Shown in pieces: positions 25,034-34,579 of a stretch of 64,000 nt of DNA. This stretch comes from Bacteroidales bacterium. Lineage in GTDB: Bacteria > Bacteroidota > Bacteroidia > Bacteroidales > Bacteroidaceae. The position numbers were made by a program, and so were the translations under genes. Under the pieces are notes generated by a model, which was not told where the DNA came from, did no database searches, and saw nothing but the letters and a program-made list of their open reading frames with translations. Every line of letters starts with the position of its first letter. Within the stretch, counting starts at the first letter, position 1. The stretch is from positions 4,616 through 68,615 of the forward strand of contig SFKY01000005.1 in assembly GCA_004554665.1 (NCBI GenBank), written 5' to 3'.

Positions 25034-26986
25034 TCACTCCCCGTGTCTCGCCTCTGACGGTGCCTCAGACGACTGCCTGATATCCTCCACATACTCCCAC
25101 AGCCGTCTGTAAAACGGATGGCGGGTCATGGTCTCCCTGTCGCCGATGATGATGAGCTTCATCCGCGCCCGGGTGATGGCCACATTCATGCGCCGCAGGT
25201 CGCGGAGAAACCCGATCTGCCCCTCTTCGTTGGACCTGACGAGCGAGATGAGCACCACGTCGCGCTCCTGACCTTGGAACCCGTCTACCGTGTTGACAGT
25301 GATGAGATGGCGGTAGGGCTTAAAGAAGCCTCGCTGCTTCAGCTGACTGCGCAGGTACTGCACCTGTGCACGGTAGGGGGAGATGATGGCCACGTCGATG
25401 TGCTCGTCGAGGACACGCTGTCGCCCTATCTTGGTGAGATAGTCTTGCAGCCTGTCGAGTGTGTAGTGGGCCTCGCCCCGGTTGATACGGCCGAAGGTGT
25501 CGCCCACAAACTGCTCCCTACACGGTTCGGCCTCGCACTCGTCGGCGGGCAGCGTCTCGGGCACTATCCACTCTATCGGATGGTCATAGTCGAGCACGCC
25601 CCGATGGCTCACTTGCGGTGCCGACTCCACCTGTCCGTCATAAAACCACTCGCTGGAGAAACGCATGATCTGCTCATTCATGCGATACTGCATGCGGAGC
25701 AGCGTCACCACCTCGGGATGCGCTGCCACGATGCGCTCCATGAGCGTGACGCCCAGCCCTCCCTTGAGCGCGGCCATGCTCTTGACCGTGGGAGGCAACT
25801 GGCAATGGTCGCCTGCGAGCACCACACGCGACACCCGCCGCATGGGAATCCAGCATGCCGCCTCCAAGGCTTGCGCCGCCTCGTCCACAAAGAGCGTGGC
25901 AAACCGCTGTCCGTCGAGCAGCGGCGAGGCAGAGCCAGCGAGCGTGCAGGCGATGACCCGTGCGTCGGCAAACAGTGCGCCACGGATACGCAGCTCCAGT
26001 TCGGTGGCGCGCTCCTTGAGCCGCTCCATCTTCTGGTGCCAGCTCTCGGTGCGCCCCTTGCGCTGTCCCTTCAGGTCTCGCATGGCCTTGCGCAGCGCCC
26101 ACAGTTGGGGATAGTCGGGATGGGCCTCGAACCGGCGCTCGTAAGTGAACGATAGCATCTTGTCGTTGACCTTGGTGGGATTGCCTATCCGCAGCACACC
26201 CACACCGCGGTCCACCAACCGCTCCGATATCCAGTCCACCGCCATGTTGCTCTGGGCACAGACCAGCACCTGACTCTCGCGGCGGAGCGTCTCGTAGATG
26301 GCCTCTACCAGCGTGGTGGTCTTCCCCGTGCCGGGAGGGCCATGTACCACAGCCACATCCTTGGCCCGGAGCACCTCGTTGACCGCCCGCTCTTGCGTGG
26401 CATTGAGCCACGGCATACGGATGGGGTCGAAAGTGAAGCGTGCCGCCGGCGCATGCGTGTAGAAGAGGTCGCGCAGATAGGCCAGCCGGTCGCCCTTGGC
26501 AGCGGCCACACGGTCGAGGGCACTGAACATGAGCCGATAGCTGGTCTCGTCGAAGTAGAGCTGTACGCCCACCGGGTCGGTAGCAGCCGCAATGTCGGCC
26601 GTGCGCCCATTGTCGGGCACGGTCACCACCATTCGGTCGCCGTCGGCATAGCTCACCATGCCTGTAAATCCGAAGTAATGAATCTGCTGCTTGTCCGGTC
26701 GCCCCTCGGCAGTGGAGATACGGAAGAAAACGACGGGGCGGCCATACTCGAAATTGTGCGAAATATCTTCATCCGCCGTGCGGAAAATCTCCAGCGCCCG
26801 CTGATTGAGCGAGTTGTAGTAGCTCTTCCCCACGCGTATGGGAAACCATGCGTCGCCCCTTTTCACTTGGCGTGCCACTCCCTTGGCCTCAGACTGCCGT
26901 CTGAAAGCCTCTTTCTCTGCCGCATACTCTATCTGGAGCAGCAACCGCTGCTGTTGCAGTGCCTGTATAGGGGATGACTGTGCCAT
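25034..26986 (-). CDS. SF1B UPF1/IGHMBP2-like DNA/RNA helicase
   Basis: 650 residues. An N-terminal beta-barrel region (about 1-190) is followed by helicase core domain 1 with Walker A GPPGTGKT at 216-223, motif II DEAAQA, and motif III GDHCQLPPTV. Core domain 2 carries TVDGFQGQERDVVLIS (motif V) and RRMNVAITRARMKL (motif VI). This matches DNA2/NAM7-type helicases that unwind DNA or RNA 5' to 3'. A minus-strand -7 box TACTTTTG lies at 27013-27006, 20 bases before the start codon, inside the former toxin region. Confidence 0.92.
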   Translation of the reverse strand: MAQSSPIQALQQQRLLLQIEYAAEKEAFRRQSEAKGVARQVKRGDAWFPIRVGKSYYNSLNQRALEIFRTADEDISHNFEYGRPVVFFRISTAEGRPDKQQIHYFGFTGMVSYADGDRMVVTVPDNGRTADIAAATDPVGVQLYFDETSYRLMFSALDRVAAAKGDRLAYLRDLFYTHAPAARFTFDPIRMPWLNATQERAVNEVLRAKDVAVVHGPPGTGKTTTLVEAIYETLRRESQVLVCAQSNMAVDWISERLVDRGVGVLRIGNPTKVNDKMLSFTYERRFEAHPDYPQLWALRKAMRDLKGQRKGRTESWHQKMERLKERATELELRIRGALFADARVIACTLAGSASPLLDGQRFATLFVDEAAQALEAACWIPMRRVSRVVLAGDHCQLPPTVKSMAALKGGLGVTLMERIVAAHPEVVTLLRMQYRMNEQIMRFSSEWFYDGQVESAPQVSHRGVLDYDHPIEWIVPETLPADECEAEPCREQFVGDTFGRINRGEAHYTLDRLQDYLTKIGRQRVLDEHIDVAIISPYRAQVQYLRSQLKQRGFFKPYRHLITVNTVDGFQGQERDVVLISLVRSNEEGQIGFLRDLRRMNVAITRARMKLIIIGDRETMTRHPFYRRLWEYVEDIRQSSEAPSEARHGE

Positions 26987-27019
26987 ATTGCTTAGTGCAG
27001 AAGAACAAAAGTATAGCTA

Positions 27020-27094
27020 TCATACAGGCTTACCAGAACCATTAGGCCCTGCTATCACTATCAATACAGGCTTCGCTTCTTCCACAGTCTTCAT
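27020..27094 (-). pseudogene. truncated zeta-type toxin, 24-codon remnant
   Basis: A minus-strand ATG at 27094 overlaps the antitoxin stop (ATGA) and encodes MKTVEEAKPVLIVIAGPNGS followed by GKPV and a stop. This is the Walker A start of zeta-toxin/P-loop kinases (usually AGPNGSGKTT), cut off in the middle of the loop. No further toxin sequence is seen before the helicase. The short direct repeat AAGCCTGTAT occurs both at its codons 8-10 and at its broken end. Confidence 0.7.
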
Positions 27095-27300
27095 TTTTGG
27101 AATAGCGTAGGATTCTTTGCCTTAAATGCTGCCAATGCCTTACGGGCTGAAAGCACATATTGGAGATGGTAACGGCGGTGGGCTGCTTCACCTTTGATAC
27201 GTGCATCCTCGGCGGCCTCCCTCATCAGTTGGGAAAGTATTTCGTCAGAAGGCTCCTCCATGCTGGTCAACTTGTATGTATCAATGCTATACTTTGTCAT
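27091..27300 (-). CDS. small antitoxin-like protein of a zeta-type toxin pair
   Basis: 69 residues, with an acidic start (MTKYSIDTYKLTSMEEPSDE) and a basic helical C-terminus (RRYHLQYVLSARKALAAFKAK). Short proteins of this kind precede zeta-family toxins in Bacteroidetes. The frame is intact, but the toxin that follows with a 4-base overlap is reduced to 24 codons. It may now protect against toxins from incoming elements or be a relic. The family call rests mainly on the overlapping P-loop remnant. Confidence 0.6.
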   Translation of the reverse strand: MTKYSIDTYKLTSMEEPSDEILSQLMREAAEDARIKGEAAHRRYHLQYVLSARKALAAFKAKNPTLFQK

Positions 27301-27720
27301 TTGCCTGAAATTTTGACAACAAAAATACGAATTAATTTCGTGACCATTGCATTTTACCTCACTAAATTATTATTTTTTTATTCCCAAAACCACTAATTCG
27401 CCTTTGCCCCGATGCTGGCACTTCGGACAACTGCCAACGATGGAAACATAAAGGTGGCGTTTAGGAGGCGTAAACGTGGCATTTACGATGGCTAAACGTG
27501 GCATTTAGCCGCGACATACGTATCGCCTACCATTTATGGCCTGCGTATATACGCGCGCCATGCGCCTGTGGCATGTCTGGTTCTTACCGCCCTCAAAACC
27601 GGGTGAAAACCATTGGGGAAGCGGACAATAATTAAAAAAAGTGAAAAAAGACGTATTAATAAGGTGTAAGCGATTCTTTTTGCCTACTTTTGCGCTTCAA
27701 ATAACGTACATTACTGAGAT
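27301..27720. other. intergenic region with repeat array and topA promoter
   Basis: Contains the repeat array at 27449-27509, an unremarkable stretch, and a -7 box TACTTTTG at 27685-27692 that would serve topA (start 27721). No -33 TTTG at the right spacing and no further gene are seen. Confidence 0.55.
27449..27509. repeat. 17-bp unit repeat array, copy 3 (three units)
   Basis: Three units in the same orientation with a 22-bp period: ATAAAGGTGGCGTTTAG, GTAAACGTGGCATTTAC and CTAAACGTGGCATTTAG, separated by 5-base spacers. Unlike the other copies it has no inverted unit, so it forms only weak hairpins. Confidence 0.8.
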
Positions 27721-30045
27721 ATGCAAGACAACTTAGTGATAGTGGAGAGCCCCGCAAAGGCCAAAACCATCGAGAAATTTTTAGGCAAAGACTTCAAGGT
27801 GATGTCCAGCTTCGGCCATATCAGAGACCTGAAGAAGCGGACATTAAGCATCGACGAGAAGACGATGGAGCCCGATTACGAGATACCTGAGGAAAAGAAA
27901 AAACTGGTAGGCGAGCTCCGCAAGAGCGTCAAGGCAGCCAAGAAGGTGTGGCTGGCTTCCGATGAAGACCGCGAGGGAGAAGCCATCAGCTGGCATCTGT
28001 GCGAGGTGCTCGGGCTGGACGAGGACAATACCAGCCGTATCGTGTTCCACGAAATCACCAAACCGGCCATCTTGGAGGCTATCCAGCATCCACGCCATAT
28101 AGACATGAACCTGGTGAACGCCCAACAGGCCCGCCGCGTGCTCGACCGTATCGTAGGCTTCAAGCTGTCGCCCGTATTGTGGCGCAAGGTGAAGCCCGCA
28201 CTCTCAGCCGGGCGCGTACAGAGCGTGGCAGTGAGACTCATCGTGGAGCGTGAGCGCGAGATACAGCAGTTCAAGAGCGAGCCCTACTACCGCGTGAGCG
28301 CCGTCTTCACCACCAACGGCAGCGAAGGCGCACCCACCGAGGTGAAAGCTGAGCTCGACAAGCGTTTTGCCACCCACGCAGAGGCAGTAGACTTCCTCGA
28401 AAGGTGCCAGGAAGCGGGATTCAAGGTGGCCTCGGTCACCCGCAAACCCCTCAAGCGCATGCCGGCACCGCCCTTCACCACCTCTACGCTGCAGCAGGAG
28501 GCCGCACGCAAGCTTGGTTTCACGGTGACACAGACCATGATGGTGGCACAGCACCTGTACGAAAACGGACGTATCACCTACATGCGTACCGACAGTGTGA
28601 ATCTCTCTGCCCTGGCCATCAACACCAGCAAGGATGAGATAAGCCGTCTGTGGGGCAAGGAATATAGCCGTCCGCGCAAATACCAGACCCACTCAAAGGG
28701 CGCACAAGAGGCCCACGAGGCCATCCGACCCACCTTTATGGCAGACACCGAGATAGAAGGCACGCTGCAGGAGCGACGGCTGTACGAGCTGATATGGAAA
28801 CGCACCATCGCCTCGCAGATGGCAGAGGCCGAGATAGAGAAGACCACGGTGACGATAGACATCGACGGCGAGGAGGAACGCTTCATCGCCAACGGTGAGG
28901 TGGTGACCTTCGACGGATTCTTGAAAGTGTACCGCGAATCGACCGACGACGAGGACAACGGCGAGGAGGCAGAGCACCTGCTGCCCGCACTCAAGAGCGG
29001 CGACAGACTCGACCGCAAGGAGATCGTGTCTACCGAACGCTTCTCGCAGGGCCCTATCCGCTACACCGAGGCGAGCCTGGTGAAGAAGTTGGAAGAACTG
29101 GGCATCGGACGCCCGTCGACCTACGCACCCACCATCTCGACCATCCAGCAGCGCGAGTACGTGCAGAAGGGCGACAAGAAAGGAGAGGAGCGCACCATCG
29201 CCATCGACACGCTCAAGGGTGCCAAGATCGTGTCTAAAACCAAGAAAGAGACGGCCGGAAAAGAGAAAGGCAAACTGCTGCCTACCGACATCGGGCTCGT
29301 GGTCAACGACTTCCTGATGGAAAACTTCCCCGAAATCATGGACTACAACTTCACCGCACGGGTGGAAGAGCAGTTTGACAAGATCGCGGAGGGCAAAGAG
29401 CAGTGGACACAGATGATGAAGGGATTTGACACCGCCTTCACCCCGACGGTGGACAAGGTGATGAACGCCCGTTCGGAGCACAAGGCCGGCGAGCGTCTGC
29501 TGGGTACCGACCCTGCCACCGGCAAACCGGTGTATGTAAAGATAGGACGCTTCGGACCGGTGGTACAGATTGGCACCGCCGACGACAAAGAGAAGCCCCG
29601 CTTTGCCCAATTGCCCACCGAGAAGAGCATGGAGAGCCTGACACTGGACGAGGCTCTGGAACTCTTTAAGCTGCCCCGCACCATCGGCGAATACGAAGGC
29701 AAGCAGGTAAGCGTGGGTGCCGGACGATTTGGCCCCTATGTGTACCACGACAAGAAGTATGTATCGATACCCAAAGGCGAGGACCCGATGGCGATAACCA
29801 TCGAGCGCGCCATCCAACTGATAGACGACAAGCGCAAACAGGAGCAGCAGCGCCACATCAAGAGCTTCGAGGAAGATGCGAAGATGGAAGTGCTCAACGG
29901 ACGGTTCGGACCCTACATCGCCTACGATGGCAAGAACTACCGCATGCCGAAACCACTGCACGAGCGGGCTGCCGAGCTCACCTATGCAGAGTGCAAGGAA
30001 ATCATAGAGAAGGCTCCTGAGCCCAAGCCCCGCAAGAAGAGATGA
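27721..30045 (+). CDS. topA: DNA topoisomerase I
   Basis: 774-residue type IA topoisomerase that relaxes negative supercoils. The TOPRIM domain opens with NLVIVESPAKAKTIEKFLG and carries the acidic SDEDREGEAISWHL. The active-site tyrosine is Tyr287 in ITYMRTDS. Instead of zinc ribbons, the C-terminus has repeated GRFGPYV motifs (GRFGPVVQIG, GRFGPYVYHD, GRFGPYIAYD), which is usual for Bacteroidetes TopA. The last bases overlap aroK (ATGA). First gene of a tight four-gene run. Confidence 0.97.
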   Translation: MQDNLVIVESPAKAKTIEKFLGKDFKVMSSFGHIRDLKKRTLSIDEKTMEPDYEIPEEKKKLVGELRKSVKAAKKVWLASDEDREGEAISWHLCEVLGLDEDNTSRIVFHEITKPAILEAIQHPRHIDMNLVNAQQARRVLDRIVGFKLSPVLWRKVKPALSAGRVQSVAVRLIVEREREIQQFKSEPYYRVSAVFTTNGSEGAPTEVKAELDKRFATHAEAVDFLERCQEAGFKVASVTRKPLKRMPAPPFTTSTLQQEAARKLGFTVTQTMMVAQHLYENGRITYMRTDSVNLSALAINTSKDEISRLWGKEYSRPRKYQTHSKGAQEAHEAIRPTFMADTEIEGTLQERRLYELIWKRTIASQMAEAEIEKTTVTIDIDGEEERFIANGEVVTFDGFLKVYRESTDDEDNGEEAEHLLPALKSGDRLDRKEIVSTERFSQGPIRYTEASLVKKLEELGIGRPSTYAPTISTIQQREYVQKGDKKGEERTIAIDTLKGAKIVSKTKKETAGKEKGKLLPTDIGLVVNDFLMENFPEIMDYNFTARVEEQFDKIAEGKEQWTQMMKGFDTAFTPTVDKVMNARSEHKAGERLLGTDPATGKPVYVKIGRFGPVVQIGTADDKEKPRFAQLPTEKSMESLTLDEALELFKLPRTIGEYEGKQVSVGAGRFGPYVYHDKKYVSIPKGEDPMAITIERAIQLIDDKRKQEQQRHIKSFEEDAKMEVLNGRFGPYIAYDGKNYRMPKPLHERAAELTYAECKEIIEKAPEPKPRKKR

Positions 30046-30575
30046 AGCAGGGGCGCATCATACTCATAGGATACATGGGCGCCGGCAAGACGACGCTGGG
30101 CAAGGCGCTGTCGAAAACGCTGGACATACCGTTCTATGACCTCGACTGGTACATCGAAAACCGCATGCACAAGACCATCAAGCAGCTCTTCGATGAGCGG
30201 GGCGAAGAAGGATTCCGCAAAATAGAGCATGCCATGCTGCACGAGGTCGCAGAATTTGAGAATGTCATCATCAGCTGCGGCGGAGGCACACCCTGCTTCT
30301 ACGACAACATGGCGTATATGAACCGCCAGGGCGAGACGGTGTACCTGAAAGCCTCGCCCGAAGTGCTGCATGCCCATCTGAAGATGGGAAAGACCGTCAG
30401 GCCGCTGCTCCTGAACAAGACTCCGGAAGAGGTGAACACATTTATCAGGGAACAGTTGCGCCTGCGCGAACCTTATTACATACAGGCCAAGCATGTATTG
30501 GATGTCAATATCATGGACGATTTCAACAAAATAAACTTATCAGTAGCATCACTTAGAACACAACTGGGCTTATGA
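30042..30575 (+). CDS. aroK: shikimate kinase
   Basis: 177 residues. Walker A GYMGAGKTT at 10-18, the shikimate-binding DLDWYIE (about 34-40) and the CGGGTP segment are present. It phosphorylates shikimate in the chorismate pathway. It overlaps topA upstream and speA downstream by 4 bases each, so translation is coupled. Confidence 0.95.
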   Translation: MKQGRIILIGYMGAGKTTLGKALSKTLDIPFYDLDWYIENRMHKTIKQLFDERGEEGFRKIEHAMLHEVAEFENVIISCGGGTPCFYDNMAYMNRQGETVYLKASPEVLHAHLKMGKTVRPLLLNKTPEEVNTFIREQLRLREPYYIQAKHVLDVNIMDDFNKINLSVASLRTQLGL

Positions 30576-32464
30576 AGAAGTGGAACATAGAAGACTCGAA
30601 GGAACTCTACAACATCAACGGTTGGGGAGCTTCTTATTTTAACATCAACGATGAAGGCAATGTCTACGTATCGCCATACAAGGACGACTCGCGGATAGAC
30701 CTACGTGAGATTATCGACGAGCTTTCGCTGAGAGACGTCACGCCTCCCGTATTATTGCGCTTCCCCGACATCCTCGACAACCGTATCGAGAAGACTGCCA
30801 GCTGTTTCAAGAAGGCGGCAGAGGAGTATCAGTACAAGGCAGAAAACTTTATCATCTACCCTATCAAGGTAAACCAGATGCAGCCGGTGGTGGAGGAAAT
30901 CATCTCCCACGGCCGCAAATTCAACCTGGGGCTCGAAGCGGGCTCCAAGCCTGAACTCCACGCCGTGATTGCTGTCCAATGTCAGAGCGATTCGCTCATC
31001 ATCTGCAACGGTTACAAGGACCAGAGCTACATCGAACTGGCCCTGCTGGCCCAGAAGATGGGCAAACGCATCTTTATCGTGGTGGAAAAACTCAACGAGC
31101 TCGACACCATTGCCAAGGCAGCCAAGAAACTCAACGTGAAACCCAATCTCGGCATCCGTATCAAACTGGCTTCGAGCGGCTCGGGGAAATGGGCTGAGAG
31201 TGGAGGCGATGCCTCGAAGTTTGGACTCACCAGCTCAGAACTGCTGCAAGCCCTGAAGATTCTCGACGAAAAGGGCCTGCACGACTGCCTGCGCCTCATC
31301 CACTTCCACATCGGCAGCCAAATCACCAAGATTCGCCGCATCCAGACGGCTCTGAGAGAGGCTGCCCAATTCTACATCAACCTCCACAAGATGGGTTACA
31401 ACGTAGACTTCGTCGACTGCGGCGGCGGCTTGGGTGTAGACTACGACGGCACACGCTCATCGAGCAGCGAGAGCTCTGTAAACTACTCCATCCAGGAGTA
31501 TGTAAACGACTGCGTGTACACCTTTGTCGATGCGGCCAACAAGAACAACATCGACCACCCCAATATCATCACAGAGAGCGGTCGTTCGCTCACGGCACAC
31601 CACTCGGTGCTGGTCATCGACGTGCTCGAGACGGCCAGCCTGCCCGAGATGCCCGAAGAATTTGAGGCCAAAGAAACCGACCACCAGTTAGTAAAAGACC
31701 TCTACGAGATCTGGGACAACCTGAACCCGCGCACCATGCTCGAAGACTGGCATGATGCAGAACAAATACGCGACGAGGCGTTGGAGCTCTTCTCGCACGG
31801 CATCGTGGATCTGAAGACCAGGGCCGAGATTGAGAGTATGTACTGGAGCGTTTGCCACGAAATCAACACGCTTGCCAAGACCATGAAGCACGTTCCCGAA
31901 GAGCTTCGCAACCTTGACAAACTACTAGCAGACAAGTATTTCTGCAACTTCTCCCTTTTCCAAAGCCTGCCCGACTCCTGGGCCATCGACCAGCTGTTTC
32001 CCATCATGCCGATTCAGCGTCTCGAAGAGCGTCCGACCCGCAACGCCACCCTGCAGGACATCACCTGCGACTCTGACGGCAAGATAGCCAATTTTGTCAA
32101 GGGCGGCCAGATTTCCCACGTACTCCCCCTGCACCCCTTGCGTCGCAACGAGCCTTACTATCTTGGTGTCTTCCTCGTGGGAGCTTACCAAGAGATTCTT
32201 GGCGATATGCACAATCTCTTTGGAGATACCAACGCCGTACACATCAGTGTCAAGGACGGCAAGTACCATATCGACCAGATCTTCGACGGCGAGACCGTGG
32301 AGGAGGTACTCGACTACGTACAATACAATCCTAAGAAACTGGTGCGCCAACTGGAAATCTGGGTGACCAAGAGTGTAAAACAAGGGAAGATATCGCTGGA
32401 GGAAGGCAAGGAATTCCTGTCCAATTACCGCTCCGGACTTTACGGATACACGTATCTTGAATAA
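30572..32464 (+). CDS. speA: biosynthetic arginine decarboxylase
   Basis: 630-residue PLP enzyme that converts arginine to agmatine for polyamine synthesis. The PLP lysine is Lys99 in YPIKVNQ. The alanine-racemase-like barrel continues with LGLEAGSKPEL and HFHIGSQI, followed by the SpeA helical insertion and the C-terminal beta domain. Length matches SpeA. It lies directly before argB, which makes an arginine precursor. Confidence 0.96.
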   Translation: MKKWNIEDSKELYNINGWGASYFNINDEGNVYVSPYKDDSRIDLREIIDELSLRDVTPPVLLRFPDILDNRIEKTASCFKKAAEEYQYKAENFIIYPIKVNQMQPVVEEIISHGRKFNLGLEAGSKPELHAVIAVQCQSDSLIICNGYKDQSYIELALLAQKMGKRIFIVVEKLNELDTIAKAAKKLNVKPNLGIRIKLASSGSGKWAESGGDASKFGLTSSELLQALKILDEKGLHDCLRLIHFHIGSQITKIRRIQTALREAAQFYINLHKMGYNVDFVDCGGGLGVDYDGTRSSSSESSVNYSIQEYVNDCVYTFVDAANKNNIDHPNIITESGRSLTAHHSVLVIDVLETASLPEMPEEFEAKETDHQLVKDLYEIWDNLNPRTMLEDWHDAEQIRDEALELFSHGIVDLKTRAEIESMYWSVCHEINTLAKTMKHVPEELRNLDKLLADKYFCNFSLFQSLPDSWAIDQLFPIMPIQRLEERPTRNATLQDITCDSDGKIANFVKGGQISHVLPLHPLRRNEPYYLGVFLVGAYQEILGDMHNLFGDTNAVHISVKDGKYHIDQIFDGETVEEVLDYVQYNPKKLVRQLEIWVTKSVKQGKISLEEGKEFLSNYRSGLYGYTYLE

Positions 32465-32466
32465 CG

Positions 32467-33240
32467 ATGAAAGAGCAAATAACCGTTGTAAAGGTGGGCG
32501 GTGCCATCGTGGAAGACGAGGCACTGCTCGACCAGCTTTTAGACAACTTCTGCGCCATTGAGGGAAAAAAGGTTTTGGTACACGGCGGAGGGCGACGGGC
32601 CACCAAGGTGGCTGCTGCCCTCGGCATAGAGACCACGATGGTGAACGGCAGACGTATCACCGATGCCGCCACGCTCGACGTGGTGACAATGGTCTATGGC
32701 GGATTGGTAAACAAGAATATCGTCGCGCGGCTTCAGGCACGGGGCATCAACGCACTCGGTATGACCGGTGCCGACGGCAACATCATCAAGGCCCACCGCA
32801 GACCCGTCAAAGAGGGCATCGACTATGGTTTTGTAGGCGATGTGGACAGGGCAGACGGCCAGATGCTGGCTGTCCTGGCTGGGGCTTCGGTCGTCCCTGT
32901 CATCGCCCCACTTACCCACGACGGTGCAGGACACCTGCTCAATACCAACGCCGATACCATTGCCAGTACTGTGGCCAAGGCGCTGGCTCCCCTCTACGAT
33001 GTCACGCTCATCTACACCTTTGAGAAAAAAGGCGTGTTGCGCAACCCTGACGACGAAGAGAGCCTGATACCGGTCATTACCCACAGCCTTTTTACGGAGT
33101 ATGTAGCCGACGGCACCATCTCGGGCGGCATGATTCCGAAAGTGGAAAATGCACTTGCTGCCATCGATGCCGGCGTAGGCAAGGTTATCATCACCCTGGC
33201 CACCGCCATCGATGGAAATCACGGCACCGTGATTAAATAA
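32467..33240 (+). CDS. argB: acetylglutamate kinase
   Basis: 257 residues of the amino acid kinase fold: VVKVGGAIVED at the N-terminus, VHGGGRRATKV, and GGMIPKVENALAAID near the C-terminus. It catalyses the second step of arginine synthesis. It starts 2 bases after speA, so arginine production and arginine use are encoded in one transcript. Confidence 0.94.
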   Translation: MKEQITVVKVGGAIVEDEALLDQLLDNFCAIEGKKVLVHGGGRRATKVAAALGIETTMVNGRRITDAATLDVVTMVYGGLVNKNIVARLQARGINALGMTGADGNIIKAHRRPVKEGIDYGFVGDVDRADGQMLAVLAGASVVPVIAPLTHDGAGHLLNTNADTIASTVAKALAPLYDVTLIYTFEKKGVLRNPDDEESLIPVITHSLFTEYVADGTISGGMIPKVENALAAIDAGVGKVIITLATAIDGNHGTVIK

Positions 33241-33318
33241 ACGTTAAAAATACGATTTTTACACCCACACCCCTGTAACTTTCGCTTCCCCCTAAACGTC
33301 ATTTAAGCAGATTGACAG

Positions 33319-33831
33319 ATGAAAAAGATCAGTTTCCGGAACGATGTACTGCCACTAAAGAACGCACTCTATCGGCTGGCGCTTCGGATTACGCTCAACA
33401 GAGAGGAAGCCGAGGATATCGTACAGGACACCCTGATCAAGGTCTGGAACAAACGCGAAAGCTGGGACGAGATAGACTCGATAGAAGCGTTCAGCCTGAC
33501 CATCTGTAAGAATCTTGCACTCGACCATCTCAAGCGGTCGTCACGCCAAGACAGCCAGATAGGAGGCGCGGCAGAAGAGAAACCTGATGGCTCGTCATCT
33601 CCATACGAGCAGATGCTGCACAAAGACAGGATGACGCTGATTCGCAGACTGGTCGATGCACTTCCGGAGAAACAACGATGCTGCATGCAGCTCCGCGATT
33701 TTGAAGGAAAACCCTATAAAGAGATAGCTGAGATTATGGAAATCAGCGAGGAACAGGTCAAGGTTAACATCTTCCGGGCCCGCCAAGCTATCAAACAAAG
33801 GTTTAAACAATTAGATAATTATGGACTATAG
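33319..33831 (+). CDS. ECF-type RNA polymerase sigma factor
   Basis: 170 residues. Region 2 (NREEAEDIVQDTLIKVWNKR, about 32-51) and region 4 (YKEIAEIMEISEEQVKVNIF) are clear, with a short linker, as in ECF sigma factors. It overlaps the next gene by 11 bases. A TAACTTTC box stands about 40 bases before the start. The regulon cannot be told from the window; no FecR-type anti-sigma factor adjoins it. Confidence 0.92.
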   Translation: MKKISFRNDVLPLKNALYRLALRITLNREEAEDIVQDTLIKVWNKRESWDEIDSIEAFSLTICKNLALDHLKRSSRQDSQIGGAAEEKPDGSSSPYEQMLHKDRMTLIRRLVDALPEKQRCCMQLRDFEGKPYKEIAEIMEISEEQVKVNIFRARQAIKQRFKQLDNYGL

Positions 33832-34306
33832 ATACATCAGACAACTATTAGAGCGCTACTGGAAGTGCGAGACCACGCTGGAGGAGGAGAAAATCCTGCG
33901 CACTTTCTTCGGCCAGAAGGATGTTCCTGCTGACCTGCTGCCCTATAGAGACCTGTTTGCGTATGAGGCAGAAGAGGTGAAAGCCGATGTATTGGGCGAC
34001 GATTTTGACGAAAAGATGCTTGCCATCGTCGAAGAGCCCCAGCAGGTGAAGGCACGGGTAATCACTATGCCGCAACGGCTGAAACCACTCTTCAAGGCTG
34101 CCGCCGTGGTAGCAATCGTCATCACGCTGAGCAATGCCATCCAGATGTCTTTTGATACCCCCAACGAGCCCATCGGCAACTTGAGCGGTTACGACTATAC
34201 CCGGGTGCAGCACGGCGTATCGGTTGCCAAGGCAGACTCGGCCACCATCGACACGATGAAGCAGAGCAGCCTGCAGTCTGAGACCAATAGGCCGTATATG
34301 AAGTAG
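33821..34306 (+). CDS. single-pass membrane protein, putative anti-sigma partner
   Basis: 161 residues. A charged N-terminal half (MDYRYIRQLLERYWKCETTL) is followed by one hydrophobic segment at about 90-105 (FKAAAVVAIVITLSNAI) and a polar outer part. The layout and the 11-base overlap with the ECF sigma gene are those of a membrane anti-sigma factor. The sequence itself does not match a family I can name. Confidence 0.7.
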   Translation: MDYRYIRQLLERYWKCETTLEEEKILRTFFGQKDVPADLLPYRDLFAYEAEEVKADVLGDDFDEKMLAIVEEPQQVKARVITMPQRLKPLFKAAAVVAIVITLSNAIQMSFDTPNEPIGNLSGYDYTRVQHGVSVAKADSATIDTMKQSSLQSETNRPYMK

Positions 34307-34410
34307 ATATTTCTATGCTTTCTCTATAAAATCATGTTTAGTAAAACAAAAAAACGAAACTGTGAAGTTTCAATTCTCTCAAATTTTTCATAACATACTA
34401 ACGTAGAAAT

Positions 34411-34453
34411 GGGGATGCTGCTCGATGGAGAGCAAGCATCCCCATACTTTTTT
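34411..34453 (+). terminator. rho-independent terminator after the sigma factor pair
   Basis: GGGGATGCT (34411-34419) pairs with AGCATCCCC (34435-34443), continued inward by GCTC/GAGC, and followed by six T bases at 34448-34453. It ends the sigma/anti-sigma transcript. Confidence 0.8.
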
Positions 34454-34541
34454 CAGGCCAGCCACCATGCAAAAGGTTAAAAAGCCGGTGGGCTACCGGC
34501 AAAAAGTCATTATCGGGACAGGTTACCCAATACATTTTTCG

Positions 34542-34549
34542 TAACTTTG
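34542..34549 (+). promoter_or_regulatory. -7 box of the gene at 34580
   Basis: TAACTTTG matches TAnnTTTG. It decides the start: an upstream in-frame codon at 34547 lies inside this box, so the ATG at 34580 must be used. Confidence 0.6.
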
Positions 34550-34579
34550 CAACATCTATCTATAAAGTATCAAGACACT

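Noticed and set aside
27161..27396. Plus-strand frame opposite the antitoxin gene
   Set aside because: It is antisense to the better supported antitoxin, which overlaps the toxin remnant in frame order.
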